DNA of 64,000 nucleotides from Rhopalosiphum padi (GCF_020882245.1 NW_026869996.1:12128691-12192690); one strand, 5' to 3'. Counted from the stretch's first letter, positions 41,843-53,641 are shown. The notes: generated from the sequence alone by a model not told the origin. Program-made: numbers and translations.

Positions 41843-43765
41843 ATGCGCATTAAATTAAACCTTTTGCAACTGACACCGAATAGGAATCCAGCCATTTATT
41901 GGCTTCATATAGACATGACTTACATTAAATTAATAAAACAACTTAAACAAAAAGTACAAAAAGTGTTAAATGAACCTCGTGATATAGAATTATGTTTTGA
42001 TAATGTACCGTTTCTGGATGAAGATGATATCAATGCAATTAATGAAAATGAAGAAATAACGTTAGTATACTTTTAACCCGTTAATGATCACATAATATTT
42101 TTTTTTTAGATTTGTTTGTGTGGGTTGAAAAAATTTCACAATACAAAATATTTTAAAATTACCACTCAAAATTGCTATTTTGTAATTTATAATAACTATT
42201 AATGTATGTATTCATATAATTATTTTATTTACCTTGTATGAGTACATTGCATATTACTTTATAAATAAAATTTATTCAAATTAAAATTTGTTACCATGAT
42301 TAAATGTTATGGTAATGGTTATGATAAGCTAATCGGTATTACTGACTTGTCTTACAGATAATGACCTAAAGCTAAATATTTATAAATACTCTGAGAGATT
42401 ATTTACCCTGCTATAACCAGTAACAAACTAAAATCAGTAGCTTATAAATGATACTTATTATTAGTTAGTTTACTACCTAATTGTTTTTTTAGTGTTATAG
42501 TGAAAAAAAGAAATATTTATGATGAACCAAAATACACCCAAACTGAATCAATTATTATAGACGACGATATGATTCCTAATAATACCAATGGAGTTTTATC
42601 TCCCTTTCATAAAGTGGTTGTAGAACCTATTAATGATATTGAAAATTCAACTTCATCTGAACTATTAAAAAATCCTAAAAAAAGAACACGCAAGAGGACA
42701 CATAAAAAAAATAAAAAAAACCTTAAACCTGTTGAAAAGGTAATTTTCTTAATTCGTAATATAATTTATTTTATACTTATCTTATAAAAAAATAATTAAT
42801 TTTTCAGGATTATGTGGGTTCGTTATCTGAAACTTCTATTGTGTCCTCAAAGGAGACTTGTAAAATGCACAAACGTTTTAAATTAGATAATGTAGAAAAT
42901 CTTAATCAAGAAGATAGTTCTCATTCCATACATTCTGAAGAAGAAAAACTTGAAGTAACAAGAGAAGTTTTTCGTTGTGACTCTCCAGCTCTGACTTTTA
43001 GAGAACAAAAAGATACAAAGCTTCCTAGTATGTTACATTTATTTAAAAAAAATTTACTTTAAATTCATTATTACTACTTACCATTTAATTTCAGTTTGGA
43101 AAAATGAAAAACCATTAAATATTAAATTCCACAAAGTTCCAGTATTTGTACGTGGTCAAACATGCACACCGATAACTTCTACACAAAATAAGAATTACAC
43201 TGAAAATGAAAATGAAAACAATAAATCTAGTGATAGCATCACAAGTGAACATTGTGATATGTTAGTTGTAGATTGGAAGAACATGTCACAGATAAAAATA
43301 ACAAATATTACTGAGTTACAAATTTATGATTTATTACAATTCAAAGCAAGTTTTTATTATTGTATTCCGCATATAAATATATTTAATTATAAGCTTAACA
43401 TATTTTTGTTTTATATGATTACAGATTATGTCCATGAATGAATGCGGTGAACCCCATTTGTCATCAGTTATAACTGCACGTTTAGATCACATTTATAAAT
43501 GTACATTACATATTCAAGTACTTTGTAAGTTGATAACTAAATTATTATTTGGTAAAATATGATATTATTTATTTATTACTTTACTTATGAACATAAATGT
43601 TATGGTTAGATTATTATTTTTTTATTTTATTATTAATTTGTTTTAGCTGGAATTAAAGAATTTATGACAATTAATCCAAAATTCAAAATGGATGATGAAG
43701 AAGATATTGGAACTCAGCGTGAAGTCGAATTTGATGATCTTTTTGAAATTTTTAAACTTGTTTAA
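41843..43765 (+). CDS. coil: Coilin (Cajal body scaffold protein), six exons, 384 aa
   Basis: Exons are 41843-42060, 42493-42739, 42808-43027, 43095-43345, 43425-43524 and 43647-43765. Joined, they give 1,155 bp in one open frame ending TAA. Residues 1-80 match the coilin N-terminal ubiquitin-like self-association domain: a MRIKLNL start, the FW/YW-type 'AIYWLHIDM', and 'DIELCFDNVPFLDEDDI' before the end of the fold. Residues 132-149 form a dense Lys/Arg run, the expected nuclear/nucleolar targeting stretch. An acidic, Ser-rich linker follows. The C-terminal part, from about residue 290 (ITELQIYDLLQFKIMSMNE onward), resembles the atypical Tudor-like domain of coilins. In the family, coilin organises Cajal bodies and snRNP maturation in the nucleus. 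The length is short against the vertebrate protein, with the disordered middle reduced. Intron 4 begins GCAAGT rather than GT. The start follows an AT-rich leader and no upstream in-frame ATG is seen. Confidence 0.87.
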
Positions 43766-44735
43766 TCTGTTTGCTTGTTTTATTTGTATATTTTTATTAT
43801 CAATGTATCATGTATGAGTGAATTGTTCATGTTTTATATAAATTGACAAATTATCTCTATTTTTTGTTTAAAATTATATTTTAAAGTTCTAACTTCTAAT
43901 TTAAAGACTCGCACAATAACAAGTATATATAATATTAATTAAAAAGAAAAATAATTATAAAACATGTCCTCTTTCACATAGCTTATTATGTGTAGTACAA
44001 AAGGAAAACAGTGTGTAACAACAGATTTATAATAATAACGACATTATTTTAATCCATAACAAATATTTTCTTAAAAACATAGATAGTGTTTTTATTTTCT
44101 ATTACTGTGTAAGAGCAATGGTGTAATCAGTAGATACTTTTATTTAGTGAATTTCATAGTTTTTATTTTAAAATTGCTATAATTTAAATTGCATATTTTT
44201 AAAATGCTCATAATAAAATTGAAATTTAAAAAAAAAGCCTATGAAATTTATTTGGTAATATTCATAATTTTAAATTGGAGTATTTGTATTCCTGAAAATC
44301 TTGACATCTTACTATTGTAAATTTTTGAATCATTTGCAACATTTTTATCACATAAATAAAATAAATCTACAAAGTCACAAATATTAGAAAAAACTAGTAC
44401 CACTCATTAATTTTCCATTAAAGGACTGAAAAAAATAAAAAATGAACAATTTTTTAAAAATTAATCAAAGACTAACTTTGATGCTTTAGATTTTAAACAT
44501 CCATGAAGCAATACCACAAGAGAAAAAATGGAAATAATGTATTATTTTCATCATAACGCAATTTTTAAAAATTTCTTTTATTTGGTTTTTTTGTTTTTTA
44601 CGTTGTTAAGTTATTTCCTAATTCAATTTCCTTAACACTAAGTTCATACTAGAAAATATTTCTTAGATTACTTATCTCTTGATCAAATTGAATAAGTAAA
44701 TACTAAATAACTATGCAAAAGCCCAAGTATTTCGA

Positions 44736-44762
44736 GGGGTGTTTGAACACACAAAACACCCC
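44736..44762. repeat. Short hairpin upstream of the SWEET gene
   Basis: GGGGTGTTT at 44736-44744 pairs perfectly with AAACACCCC at 44754-44762 across a 9-base loop. It stands out as GC-rich against its surroundings. It may be an internal piece of a decayed transposon. Confidence 0.55.
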
Positions 44763-44910
44763 CGTGTATGATCATAGAATATAAATTGTGTGTCATGATC
44801 ACGAATTAATCTTCATGATCTGTAGTACTATCACAGAATAGATTATTGTGGTAGTAGTGACGTTATGTAATTATGTACTAGACAGTAGTGTTTAAGAATG
44901 GTTGTAATAT

Positions 44911-44930
44911 TGTAGATAGTACTATCTACA
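44911..44930. repeat. Perfect 20-bp palindrome upstream of the SWEET gene
   Basis: TGTAGATAGTACTATCTACA equals its own reverse complement over all 20 bases. It lies about 570 bp upstream of the SWEET start codon. A role as a dimer binding site is possible but unproven. Confidence 0.6.
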
Positions 44931-45496
44931 GCCGTTGCCGTCCGATTGGTGTCTAACACGATTAAAGATAAGTAAGTATAGGTGTCTAATCACTATTCAC
45001 TAACCAGTAATAGGTATAAAAACAATAAAAATATATTGGTATTCCGCTTTTTTTATGCCTACATTCACATTCGTCAATCGACACAATCCCACCCGACTCT
45101 ATATGCTTTGGATGTTCAGAGCATTACTCGTATACATTACACCTCCCGTTTCATAATCATCCATCAATTATTCCTACTCGCGGAGTATTTTAAACAATTT
45201 TTTTCCGGAGTATGAAAAAAACCTCACGACATTCGAAGGTCAACCACACAAGTGGTCCGGTGGCCACTTCAATAATTAATGTTCCTGTATAAATAAATAT
45301 ATAAACTACTATTATGAGTTTATGACGTTCATTTAACTATATTAATTTGATTATTGGCTCACTTTTTAATTATTTTGTATTAGCTTATTGTATTTTGAAC
45401 TCTTTCTCTTGGTAGGTATCTAAAACCATAACTTTTTGTTTTTAAATTTTAAATATTATTCATAATTTTTAGACTACCTATAACTGGTATTGAAAT

Positions 45497-48400
45497 ATGA
45501 GTCTCACAGACACTGTTGGCAAATGTGCAGCAATTGCAACTATTGGAACATTCTTTGCTCCTGTGTAAGTACATAGTTTAATTTAAAATATTCAGTATTT
45601 TATAATATTTGATATTGATAATTGGATTGGACACATTTTAAAACCCTGTTGCCTATATTTTTAAATTATATTATTATTTTTTGAAAAAAAATTTCTCAAA
45701 AACATACAATGTTATACTTCACAGTGTTTTAAGTATTGATTGTTCATTACATAATTTAAAATAGTATTTTATTTCAATTATACTAATACTTCATATAAAC
45801 CAATATAACATTTTAATTCCTATTAGGTTCCAGTTTATTACCTAAGTGCATATTATTAAAAAAGTTCTTAACAGTAAAATAATACATTAATTTTAGTATA
45901 TTAGTAAAGTTACTCATATGATGATTCCTTTGCCTTTTTTTTTTGATTTTTTTCATATTTTAGTTGTTCTATATTTAAACAATAAATAAATTATGTTACG
46001 GACACTGGACAGTGTAAATTACCTGTAACATATAGAAATAATTTAAAAAAATAAAACATCTAAACATGTTTTTTAAATATATTTAATCGATGGTTAAATG
46101 GTTATGCATATTTGAACAAATTATAAGAATTTTCATCAACTACCTAACAAATATATTTAAAAATATTTCATATAGGTAATTTGACAGTTTTTTGTTCTTT
46201 TCTAGTACTATATGTCGCCTTCCTAAAAGCGTACAACACAAAAGTTATATTCAGTAGAATCAATATTGTATTGTTACCTTTAATGTAATAATATATGTAG
46301 ATTTTAAATTAGTTGCCTTTGAAATCAATACTAGGCTCTAGAAAATATTGAGATCATTAACCTGCTAAATCAATAATAAGACTTAGATTAATATTTTAAA
46401 GTGTTGATAGTTAATTAAGCAATGAGCTAAGTATTTTAAATGAATACTTAAAAAATATTTTAAGCAATAAAATTGAAGTACCTAAATGGCAAAAATATGT
46501 GCTATAATACAGAGAATAATCTCATGACATCTTATGGGTTATTAATCATGTATTAAAGTATAATATTGATTAAAGAGGAAAACGTCATTTATATTAATAG
46601 TGCTATTACGTGGACTTGAACTTTGAAGACTATTTACAGTTGTTAACTAAAAAGGATTATAAAATAATTAAATTCATGTATAATCTTATTTAAAGAATCA
46701 AATTATTAGTATGTGATTAGTAATAATTAAAAATATATTAATTTGTTTATTTAACTATTTATATAATAGAACAGATATTGATAAAAAAAAAAAAAAAACT
46801 AAATTGTAATAATATCTTAAAAAGTTTCAAAATTAGCACAAAACTCTAAAAATTAAAAATAATCAAGAAAAAATTTTTATTCTTAAAAATAATTTAAGTT
46901 TCCTAGTTACGATATATGTTAATTTAATAGTAAATAGGTCAATACTCAATAGTAATAAAATAATTTTGAATATACTATAAACAATGACAGTACATAGATT
47001 AGAATTTCAGTAAAATAAATTTATATTTTTAAAAGAATATCTATGCAGTAAATGTTTAATTTAAAATATGTATGATATTTAAATAATAAATATTTGTTAT
47101 TTTGTTGGTGTATTGGTGTCAACTAATTTTAAATATATTCCAAAGCATATCCATTTATATAACTTCTGACAAATACATATCCTTAACATAATTATATAAT
47201 ACTATATGATTTTATCAATCTTTAATTCTATTTAAATATAATTATTTTATTTAAAAACCTTTATCAAAACTTTAATGTGAAACGTTCAATGATAAATAAA
47301 TTAGTCTAGAATGTATTTGTATTGCATATTATATATTAATTTATATAACTAATGTTATATTGTATTTAAAAAAATATATATTTTTTTAAACCTTTTTTTG
47401 TCCAGTTATACTGAACTTATCTTATTCTAATAGCTTACCTATTATAACCTTAATAAAATAAGACAACAATATTTTTATTGGTTGGCTATACATTTTTAAA
47501 ATTCAATAATTTACATTTCACTTTTTCAGTCTTATATGTCGAGATATAATAAAAAATAAAAGCACCAAGAATGTTGATCCTACACCTTTTGTTGGAGGTA
47601 TGGCTATGTAAGTATTGTATTGATAATTTTTATTTATTTGTTCATCTGTTCACTTTAATTTAATTTGTTTAGGTCCATACTTATGATCAAAAATGGAATA
47701 CTCATGAATGATCCTAATATTATACCAGTTAACATTTTTGGATTTATATTGAACTTGATTTATTTTTTAGTGTTTTATTTTTATACTGCTGATTCGGTAA
47801 ATAAATTACTGTTATTTTTAAACATTTAATGTTTTTCTAAATATTATATTGCTTTTGTATTTATAGAAACCATTATTTTCCATGTTAACAAAAGCTACAT
47901 TGTTCACTGGTGTATTATGGGGATATTCAACAATTGAAGATGAAAAACTGATTGAATACCGTTTTGGAGTTATTCTCACTGTATTAATGTTAACACTAAT
48001 TGGATCTCCTTTATTCTCTTTGGTAAATTATTCTAAGTGCTTTATTTAGAGGAAGATCTAGGATGTGTAATTGTGGGTAGGGAATGATCAAATATCAATA
48101 TAGATTGATAATCATATGTTAAGAATAAGTTAAATCTTGTGTTAACCATCAGTGGTGCCCTAGATAAATTATATTTGGCGTCCTTAATCATAGGCAGACA
48201 TTAAGGGGGAGCTTTAGGGGCTTTTTTGCCGCCCTGAGGCACTTGCCCTAATTGCCCCTCTCTTTGCACAGCTCTGCATGAACTCCTTCCACACTTATTA
48301 TCTAGATCTGACTCCATTAATATTATTTAAGTAAAATTACCTCATAAAGAAACCTGTATAGCTATTTAAGTTTTTAGGTAAATTGTCTTATTATTATTAT

Positions 48401-49283
48401 TTTTGCAAAAAATATCATTGTCCATGTTTATTTCTTGTATACCCTTTTTGCACAGTACATTACAAAATTAATTAATTTTAAATTAAAACTAGATTAATTA
48501 TATTTTGATTATAATGTGTTTAATTGTTTTATCATGCAAATAGTTTTTGAGACTGATATCAATTTACCACCAGCATTCATAGTCAATTCTATATTCTGGC
48601 ACACGAAAGAAGGAATCTGTGCTTCAACAAAAATGTGTCCGTTTTTGCATATATGTAGTAGCATGTTGACTGGTATGTCAGAGTTAAGGAGAAATAATAC
48701 ATCCCTTACTTAAAACTAGTTCTTCTCTGTAGGCTAGAGCAGCGGTTCCCAAACTTTTATGACCACGGAATCCTTGAAAAATAGTTTGTGTTTCGTGGAA
48801 CCCCCTTTTTTTAAATAATATAAAATAATTTTCTCAATTATCACATACATCTGGCAGAACCTTCGAGATTGTCTCTCAGAACCCTAAGATTCCGCGGAAC
48901 ATACTTTGGGAAACGCTGGGCTAGAGAATGATACCTATTGAATATTAGTAATATTAGTAATTAGTAATAATTAATAAAAATTGATGTTTTCTTATATATT
49001 ATCATTTATTTTACAGAATAATATTATTAAAAATAAAGATGCATCAATGCTACCTTTTCCAATGATTGCTTCTGGAGCTTTTGTTGGATTCTTGTGGTTA
49101 ATATATGGGTTGTTAATAGACAACATTTTCATCAAGGTATAATTAAAGATCCTATTTTAACGTGCATTTATACTAAACGTCTTTCTTTTTTAGGTTCAAA
49201 ACATAGTAGCTGTTATATTGTGTTTGATACAACTGGGATTAATATTCAAATATCCAAAACCAGAAAGCAAGAAACGTGATTAA
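45497..49283 (+). CDS. SWEET-family sugar transporter, six exons, 211 aa
   Basis: Exons are 45497-45564, 47530-47607, 47673-47796, 47867-48022, 49017-49136 and 49194-49283. All introns are GT-AG and the joined frame is 636 bp. The protein shows the seven-helix SWEET (MtN3/saliva) plan: helix 1 around residues 8-28, then the RDIIKNKST linker; helix 3 at 65-86 with the family's VN pair (68-69) in IPVNIFGFIL; the linking helix 4; helix 5 ending in SPLFSL (137-142), the usual conserved SPL; NKDASMLPFP before helix 6 (WLIYG, 169-173); and helix 7 at 183-203 ending in QLGLIFKYP. The substrate-facing Asn of helix 3 (69) and helix 7 (185) are kept, though the Pro usual before the second Asn is Gln. 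In helix 2 the usual LWLxYG is replaced by ILMIKNG. SWEETs move mono- or disaccharides down their gradient across plasma or internal membranes, and 211 aa is a normal length. Intron 1 is ~2 kb; intron 4 hosts a hAT element. Confidence 0.9.
48740..48918. mobile_element. 179-bp hAT miniature element in SWEET intron 4
   Basis: The element starts CAGCGGTTCCCAAA and ends TTTGGGAAACGCTG, inverted termini with one mismatch. A perfect 8-bp target duplication GGCTAGAG flanks it (48732-48739 and 48919-48926). The interior holds further partly inverted copies around 'gaccacggaatcc' and 'gattccgcggaac', so most of the element can fold back on itself. It has no coding capacity. It lies inside the 994-bp intron 4, about 100 bp before exon 5 and away from the splice sites. 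Confidence 0.93.
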
Positions 49284-49890
49284 TGAACATAGTTACCTAT
49301 TTAATGTAGCATGTATTTATGTGTACTGTGATTATCTTATGCATCCTGCAATATTACATTTATATAATATCTTTACATTTCCATTATTTTGAGTACTAGC
49401 TTATATAATTAATTAGTTAATTACAGGTTACCTATGTATTTTTCTTAAATTCCAAAATGTGATGTTAAAGTACTAGATATTAACTTTGTGCCAGTGTCAT
49501 TTTTTGTTTTAAATATAATTATATTTACTGAATCTTATTATACAAATAATCAAAATCATTCCAATAAACTAAATTAATTTAGTTACCTATTTCACTGTTT
49601 TTTAGTTAAAATTATTAAAATCATGAATACAATTTTAGATATTATATATCTTTTAATAAAAATGTTCTCAGCAGTTATATCAAAAACATTTCATAAAATG
49701 TACCTACTAATCTATAAATAAGCTAACAGTTCAAAATCATTTTTCATATTTCAAATGCAATGATATATCATTAAATTTAAATTTAACATATCCGTTTAGT
49801 GACTTATTTGGTATCCACTATTCTATAGAGCGTTACTCACTTGACTACTTTTTTATTTTAATATTATTAGTTAAGGCAATAGCTCCAAAC
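49284..49890 (+). other. SWEET 3' UTR and following spacer
   Basis: AT-rich sequence follows the SWEET stop. It contains one clear AATAAA (given separately) and nothing else recognisable up to the next transposon. Confidence 0.5.
49563..49568 (+). terminator. Candidate polyadenylation signal of the SWEET gene
   Basis: AATAAA in 'ccaataaactaaatt' stands 280 bp after the stop codon and is the first canonical copy downstream. A T-rich stretch follows within 50 bases. In AT-rich DNA such hexamers also arise by chance. Confidence 0.45.
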
Positions 49891-50131
49891 CATAGGCGTG
49901 AGCACAGGGTATGCAGAGTATGCGCTTGCATACCCTGCGGCCAGATGCTTGGGGGCACATGAACAATGTCTTAGTTCATTATTTGGACTGGTAAGTAGTT
50001 AAAAAATGCTAATACGATATCGAAATGGAGTATGGACTTGTTTTTTAAAATTAATTTTGAAAAAATGAAAAAGGGGGTGGGCAAATTTTATTAGCCGCAG
50101 ACCATGCGAACAATGTCTGTGCACGCCTATG
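49891..50131. mobile_element. 241-bp hAT miniature element
   Basis: It begins CATAGGCGTGAGCACAG and ends CTGTGCACGCCTATG. The termini are inverted and differ by a two-base insertion. Both sides carry the identical 8-mer CTCCAAAC (49883-49890 and 50132-50139). The interior includes a second fold-back ('gtatgcagagtatgcgcttg' against 'cataccctg') and a short G-rich stretch. No protein is encoded. Confidence 0.9.
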
Positions 50132-51808
50132 CTCCAAACCCACGGACAGCGTTGTTCAGGGGTCACAATTTTAATTTATGCCAATAGGTACCTACGCATC
50201 AACATTAAGATTTGTATATTATTATTATTATTACCTATTATATAATACATACTAGTAACATCTTTATTTCTAGTTATGCAATTACTTACCTATGCTTAAT
50301 CAATAATAACCATTAACCCCCCACACCCAATGACCTATGTTGCTAATGCCAAGAGCCTTTTCTCAATAAAAAATAATAATAATAATAACCACAATTCTAT
50401 TGCACTGCAATTTTATTTATTAGACTTTTATCATAAACAAACTGGGTCACTCTTTACTCGCTCGCTACCTTGAGACATGTTGGATAATGAAGCCAGAAAT
50501 TATAATAATAAAATTTGATTTTTAAAAAAATGTAAAAAAGGCCCAACTATAATTTTTACGATATTCATGTACTATAATTATAGTCACCATTACAACAGTA
50601 TCGCGAAAAAATAACGCCATAATATGAGATTTTGAAAAATTAAAAAAAAAATGTGGGGACAATAATTAATATTTAATTATTATTATAGTGTTTTTATAAA
50701 TAAATAATTAAAAATATAAAATTAAATATTCCTCTTGATGCCGAGGAGATATTTAAATATTTTGAAAAACCTACCTACATGAGTGAAACTATTTATCTTT
50801 CATTACCAAATAGTTTGTTTATTTAAAAAATCAAATTTATATCAATAATTCAATATGTTTTAAAAATAATTGTGCAAGGTAAAGGAAAAATAGTTTTTAC
50901 GTGGTTATAAAATTATGATAATGAATGAATAAAATAATAAAATAATAAATATTGTAAAGTAACCATATTTATAGCTAATAACGTCTGTATGACTGTATTT
51001 AAAGCTAAAAAGATAAAATTAATATAAATATAATAATAATAATACATTATGTTTTTAACATAATATTACTCGGCTTGTCCGGCGTATTGTACCAATGTAC
51101 CTACCAGGCACGTAGTCAAGGGGGGAGACGGCCGGCCCACGCTAAATTCGATGTGGCCTTAGGTCGGCCCACCCAACTTAATTAAAATTTTAGCTCAATC
51201 TAGACTGCTCAACTAGTTTCAACACCTTTTTGGAGGAGTATAAAAAATAGTATACTTAATTTGACAATAAGTAATACTCGAATACAATTAATTATATTAT
51301 TTTATAGAGATAGCCATTCTGTAATCTGCATTTTGTGGTAAATTGTGTCGGTACTATAATACGTGTATTGTTTACTAACTATACATAACATACCAATTTA
51401 CTATGTCTATGTTACATTCTTATCGGCTCTATTCACGGTTATTATTTCTTATTAAGAGAATGTCAGTGCAATATTTATTTTCTCTATCAAACCAACGCGT
51501 GACACGGATAAAACGCTTTTCACCTAAAATCGTTTTTTTATGATTTTAGAGTAAAATCATTTAACAAAAATGATAGAGGACAATGTTTATGAGAGAATGG
51601 CATTTTGTTTTTATATTTTATTTTATATTCGACTTTCAAAAAAAAAAAAATGTTGTACATTTAAATGATGTTTAAATTGTTTTGAGATAACATTAATGTG
51701 CTCCGTCTAGTCCGTGACACGATGTCAGCGATGTCACCACACTACCACAGCATTTTGATGTATATAATAAATATATACATATTATATCACCATCAGAGCC
51801 ACAGTCAG
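50132..51808. other. Intergenic AT-rich region with one transposon-like fragment
   Basis: No gene is supported. At 51114-51175 'caggcacgtagtcaaggggg' plus a run of 'ggccggccca' type sequence resembles the left end of a hAT element, but no matching right end was found, so it is at most a one-ended fragment. Short (ATA)n and (AAT)n runs occur near 50220, 50370 and 51030. Confidence 0.5.
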
Positions 51809-52113
51809 CAGTGACGGAACCAGAGAGGGCGATCGTTCCCCCCCCCCGTTCTGTCAAAAAAAAATAGTTTGAAGTCCTTGATTTTAGTTTTTGACTTAAT
51901 TATACTTCAAGTGGTAGGTAATAAAATTATAGTGATATCATTTTTTTATTACTATTACTATAAAAAATATTTTTTTTGTTCTATACGATACTGTATGAAC
52001 TAGAAAGTAACATATTTGCAATTCGCTTTGATTGGTCGGCCTGTGACCTATTTAGAGCACCAGGCTGAGCCTTTTCACTCTGAATGGGGTGTTACAGGAT
52101 AGTATTTGTCAGG

Positions 52114-52282
52114 TTAGGCTAGGCGTGATAGGTGTGGGAATTTGCTGGTGGATAAACTATGTTGGAGTGTTTTTGCAAGACGGAGTGCCTCTTCTTTGAG
52201 TGGTGGAATATTAGTGGATTTTAAAAGATTTAGGTTTGATACTGTATTGTGGGCGTCGGTTATGATGCGTAGTGTTGTGTTT
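52114..52282 (-). pseudogene. Fragment of a Jockey-type non-LTR reverse transcriptase, C-terminal end
   Basis: Read on the minus strand, about 55 codons are open, ending in TAA at 52116-52114. They contain LRIITDAHNTVSN, then NIPPLKEEALRLAKTL. This is the usual 'LRxITxAPxYVSNxxLxxDLxIPxxxEE' tail that follows the reverse transcriptase domain in Jockey-like elements. The start is missing: the fragment begins mid-protein at about 52282. Sequence further left (52017-52113) may be its 3' continuation. It is clearly not functional. Confidence 0.65.
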
Positions 52283-52327
52283 AAAAAGTAACATATATGT
52301 AGGTATGTACCTAAATAAATACTTTAT

Positions 52328-52581
52328 AGTGGACCTGTCGATCGACCACATCGTCACTAGATGTCCTAAATACGCCGTAGCTCGGAAAATATTCAAAAAT
52401 TCATCTTCTCTCCGACTTGCCCTCAGCGAAGAAAACACAGAAGCTATATACAAATTTTTTTACTTTATACATTTAAACAATAAGTTGTAAATATTTATAA
52501 TTTTACATTGTTATAACTTTCTGTAGGCTAATAACCTAAGCTGTTGAAGCCTTATCATTAATAAAAAAAAAAAAAAAAAAA
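52328..52581 (+). mobile_element. 5'-truncated non-LTR retrotransposon with poly(A) tail and target duplication
   Basis: The frame from about 52329 to TAA at 52488-52490 reads DLSIDHIVTRCPKYAVARK, then LSEENTEAIYKFF. This matches the 'xxHILxxCPxYxxxR' tail found after the endonuclease-RT and RNase H part of I/R1-type elements. A 3' UTR of ~70 bp and a 19-base A-run (52563-52581) follow. The 11-mer aaatactttat occurs just before the copy (52317-52327) and at its end (52579-52589, sharing As with the tail). That is a target-site duplication, so this is a single truncated insertion. Confidence 0.82.
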
Positions 52582-52663
52582 TACTTTATCAAAATTAATG
52601 TGTGCCCTTTAAAAATCGCCCCCCCCCCTGTTATCTTGGTCTGAATCCGCCCCTGACAGTCAG

Positions 52664-53641
52664 GATATAATATATAATTATATTATAATGGACCTCGTTC
52701 AGTACCGTCGTTGACTCGAAAGACATGCCGAAAACGTTGTTTGTGTGTTTCCGTATAATCTCATTCGCACGATATTTGTTTTTTTTATATTATTACAATA
52801 TCCCGTTGAGACGTCTCCGACACACCGACATAATATTTTTGTACGATCGCAAAATTCCATTTGCGATTTGGACGGGCTGCCGCTTTATCGGTCGCCGTAT
52901 TATTTTTGTATAATATGCGTCCCCCCGATTGCGTTGGGCCGTTCGTCGAAAACGAATTTCGCGTAAACGTCGTACATCGGCCCGTTTTTACGCATTGACG
53001 TGCGTCCGAGTGTGCCACCACTTCATACACGGCAGCCCACTCGGCGATGTTAATAAACGTTTCGGTACGTGTTTAATATTCGTAACGTCGATGTACGGCT
53101 TCTTTGCCGGTTGTCCCGTCGCCGCCCGTCAACTTCTCTATACGCGCTCCACCGCTTGTCGTTACCTTATTTGTACGTGCAATGCAGTACAGTCTCGCTC
53201 TAACTATACGCGGTTATATGTATATGACGTTCCGTGTGTACATCAAGCAGTAGTCGGCCGCGTCGTTACGCAGGTGACGATTAACCGCCGAGCTCTCGTA
53301 AATTAGTAACGATTCCCACGACCGCTATATACATGGTGTCGTTAAGCCCGTCAAGGCGGTGGTGCTCATCGTTGTCCACTCCGGGTATCGCTATATAATA
53401 TTTAGTCACCGCGTCGCCGTCGCCGCCGGATCGCGCGATTGTAAAAGGCGGGTGTCGTATTGTTGCGCCGGTCCGTGGCAATCTATTCGACGTCAAACGC
53501 TTTAGTACGTTTTTAATGTTTTTATATCACTATATAGCTGTAATGCTGTTAGGTACATCGCCGCCCGCCGACTTTTATACCGTTTTTCGTTACCTTTGTA
53601 CGTGCGCGATGCAGTACAGTCTCGCTCTAACCATACCGCGG
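52664..53641. other. CpG-rich block, no supported gene
   Basis: The density of CG dinucleotides is far above the surroundings ('cgtcgtacatcggcccg', 'cgccgtcgccgccgg'). Overlapping open frames occur on both strands, which is what reduced AT content alone produces. None shows a domain, a splice pattern or a good start. The block could be a CpG-rich promoter for a gene outside my recognition, or an old insertion. Its right half is internally duplicated. Confidence 0.5.

Larger units (their letters stand above)
43766..45496. other. Intergenic region between coilin and the SWEET gene
   Basis: No gene is supported. The first few hundred bases should be the coilin 3' UTR, but no canonical AATAAA stands close to the stop. 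The region from about 44720 to 45260 has more structure: a hairpin, a perfect palindrome, and imperfect dyads such as 'aagtggtccggtggccactt' near 45250. It probably holds the SWEET promoter or an old small transposon. Confidence 0.5.
51809..52655. mobile_element. 847-bp hAT element carrying nested retrotransposon pieces
   Basis: The left end CAGTGACGGAACCAGAG and the inverted right end CAGGGGCGGATTCAGAC agree at most positions, and both are followed internally by a C- or G-run. A perfect 8-bp target duplication ACAGTCAG flanks the element (51801-51808 and 52656-52663). It encodes no transposase. Instead its body contains a minus-strand reverse-transcriptase-type fragment (52114-52282) and a plus-strand truncated retrotransposon with poly(A) tail (52328-52581). 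The outer duplication is intact, so either the element jumped with its passengers or they landed in it later. Confidence 0.9.

Noticed and set aside
48147..48290. Further hAT element in SWEET intron 4 ('cagtggtgccctag' and a G-rich interior)
   Set aside because: No paired right terminus or 8-bp duplication could be found; at most a fragment.
48516..48713. Extra coding exon in SWEET intron 4
   Set aside because: Exons 4 and 5 join in frame without it, and its peptide does not resemble SWEET helices.
51114..51175. hAT left end 'caggcacgtagtcaaggggg'
   Set aside because: No inverted partner 'cttgactacgtgcctg' is present downstream, so the element cannot be delimited.
52725..53496. Overlapping open frames on both strands in the CpG-rich block
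   Set aside because: Several frames are open at once on both strands, as expected from fewer stop codons in GC-richer DNA. No domains, starts or splice sites support any of them.
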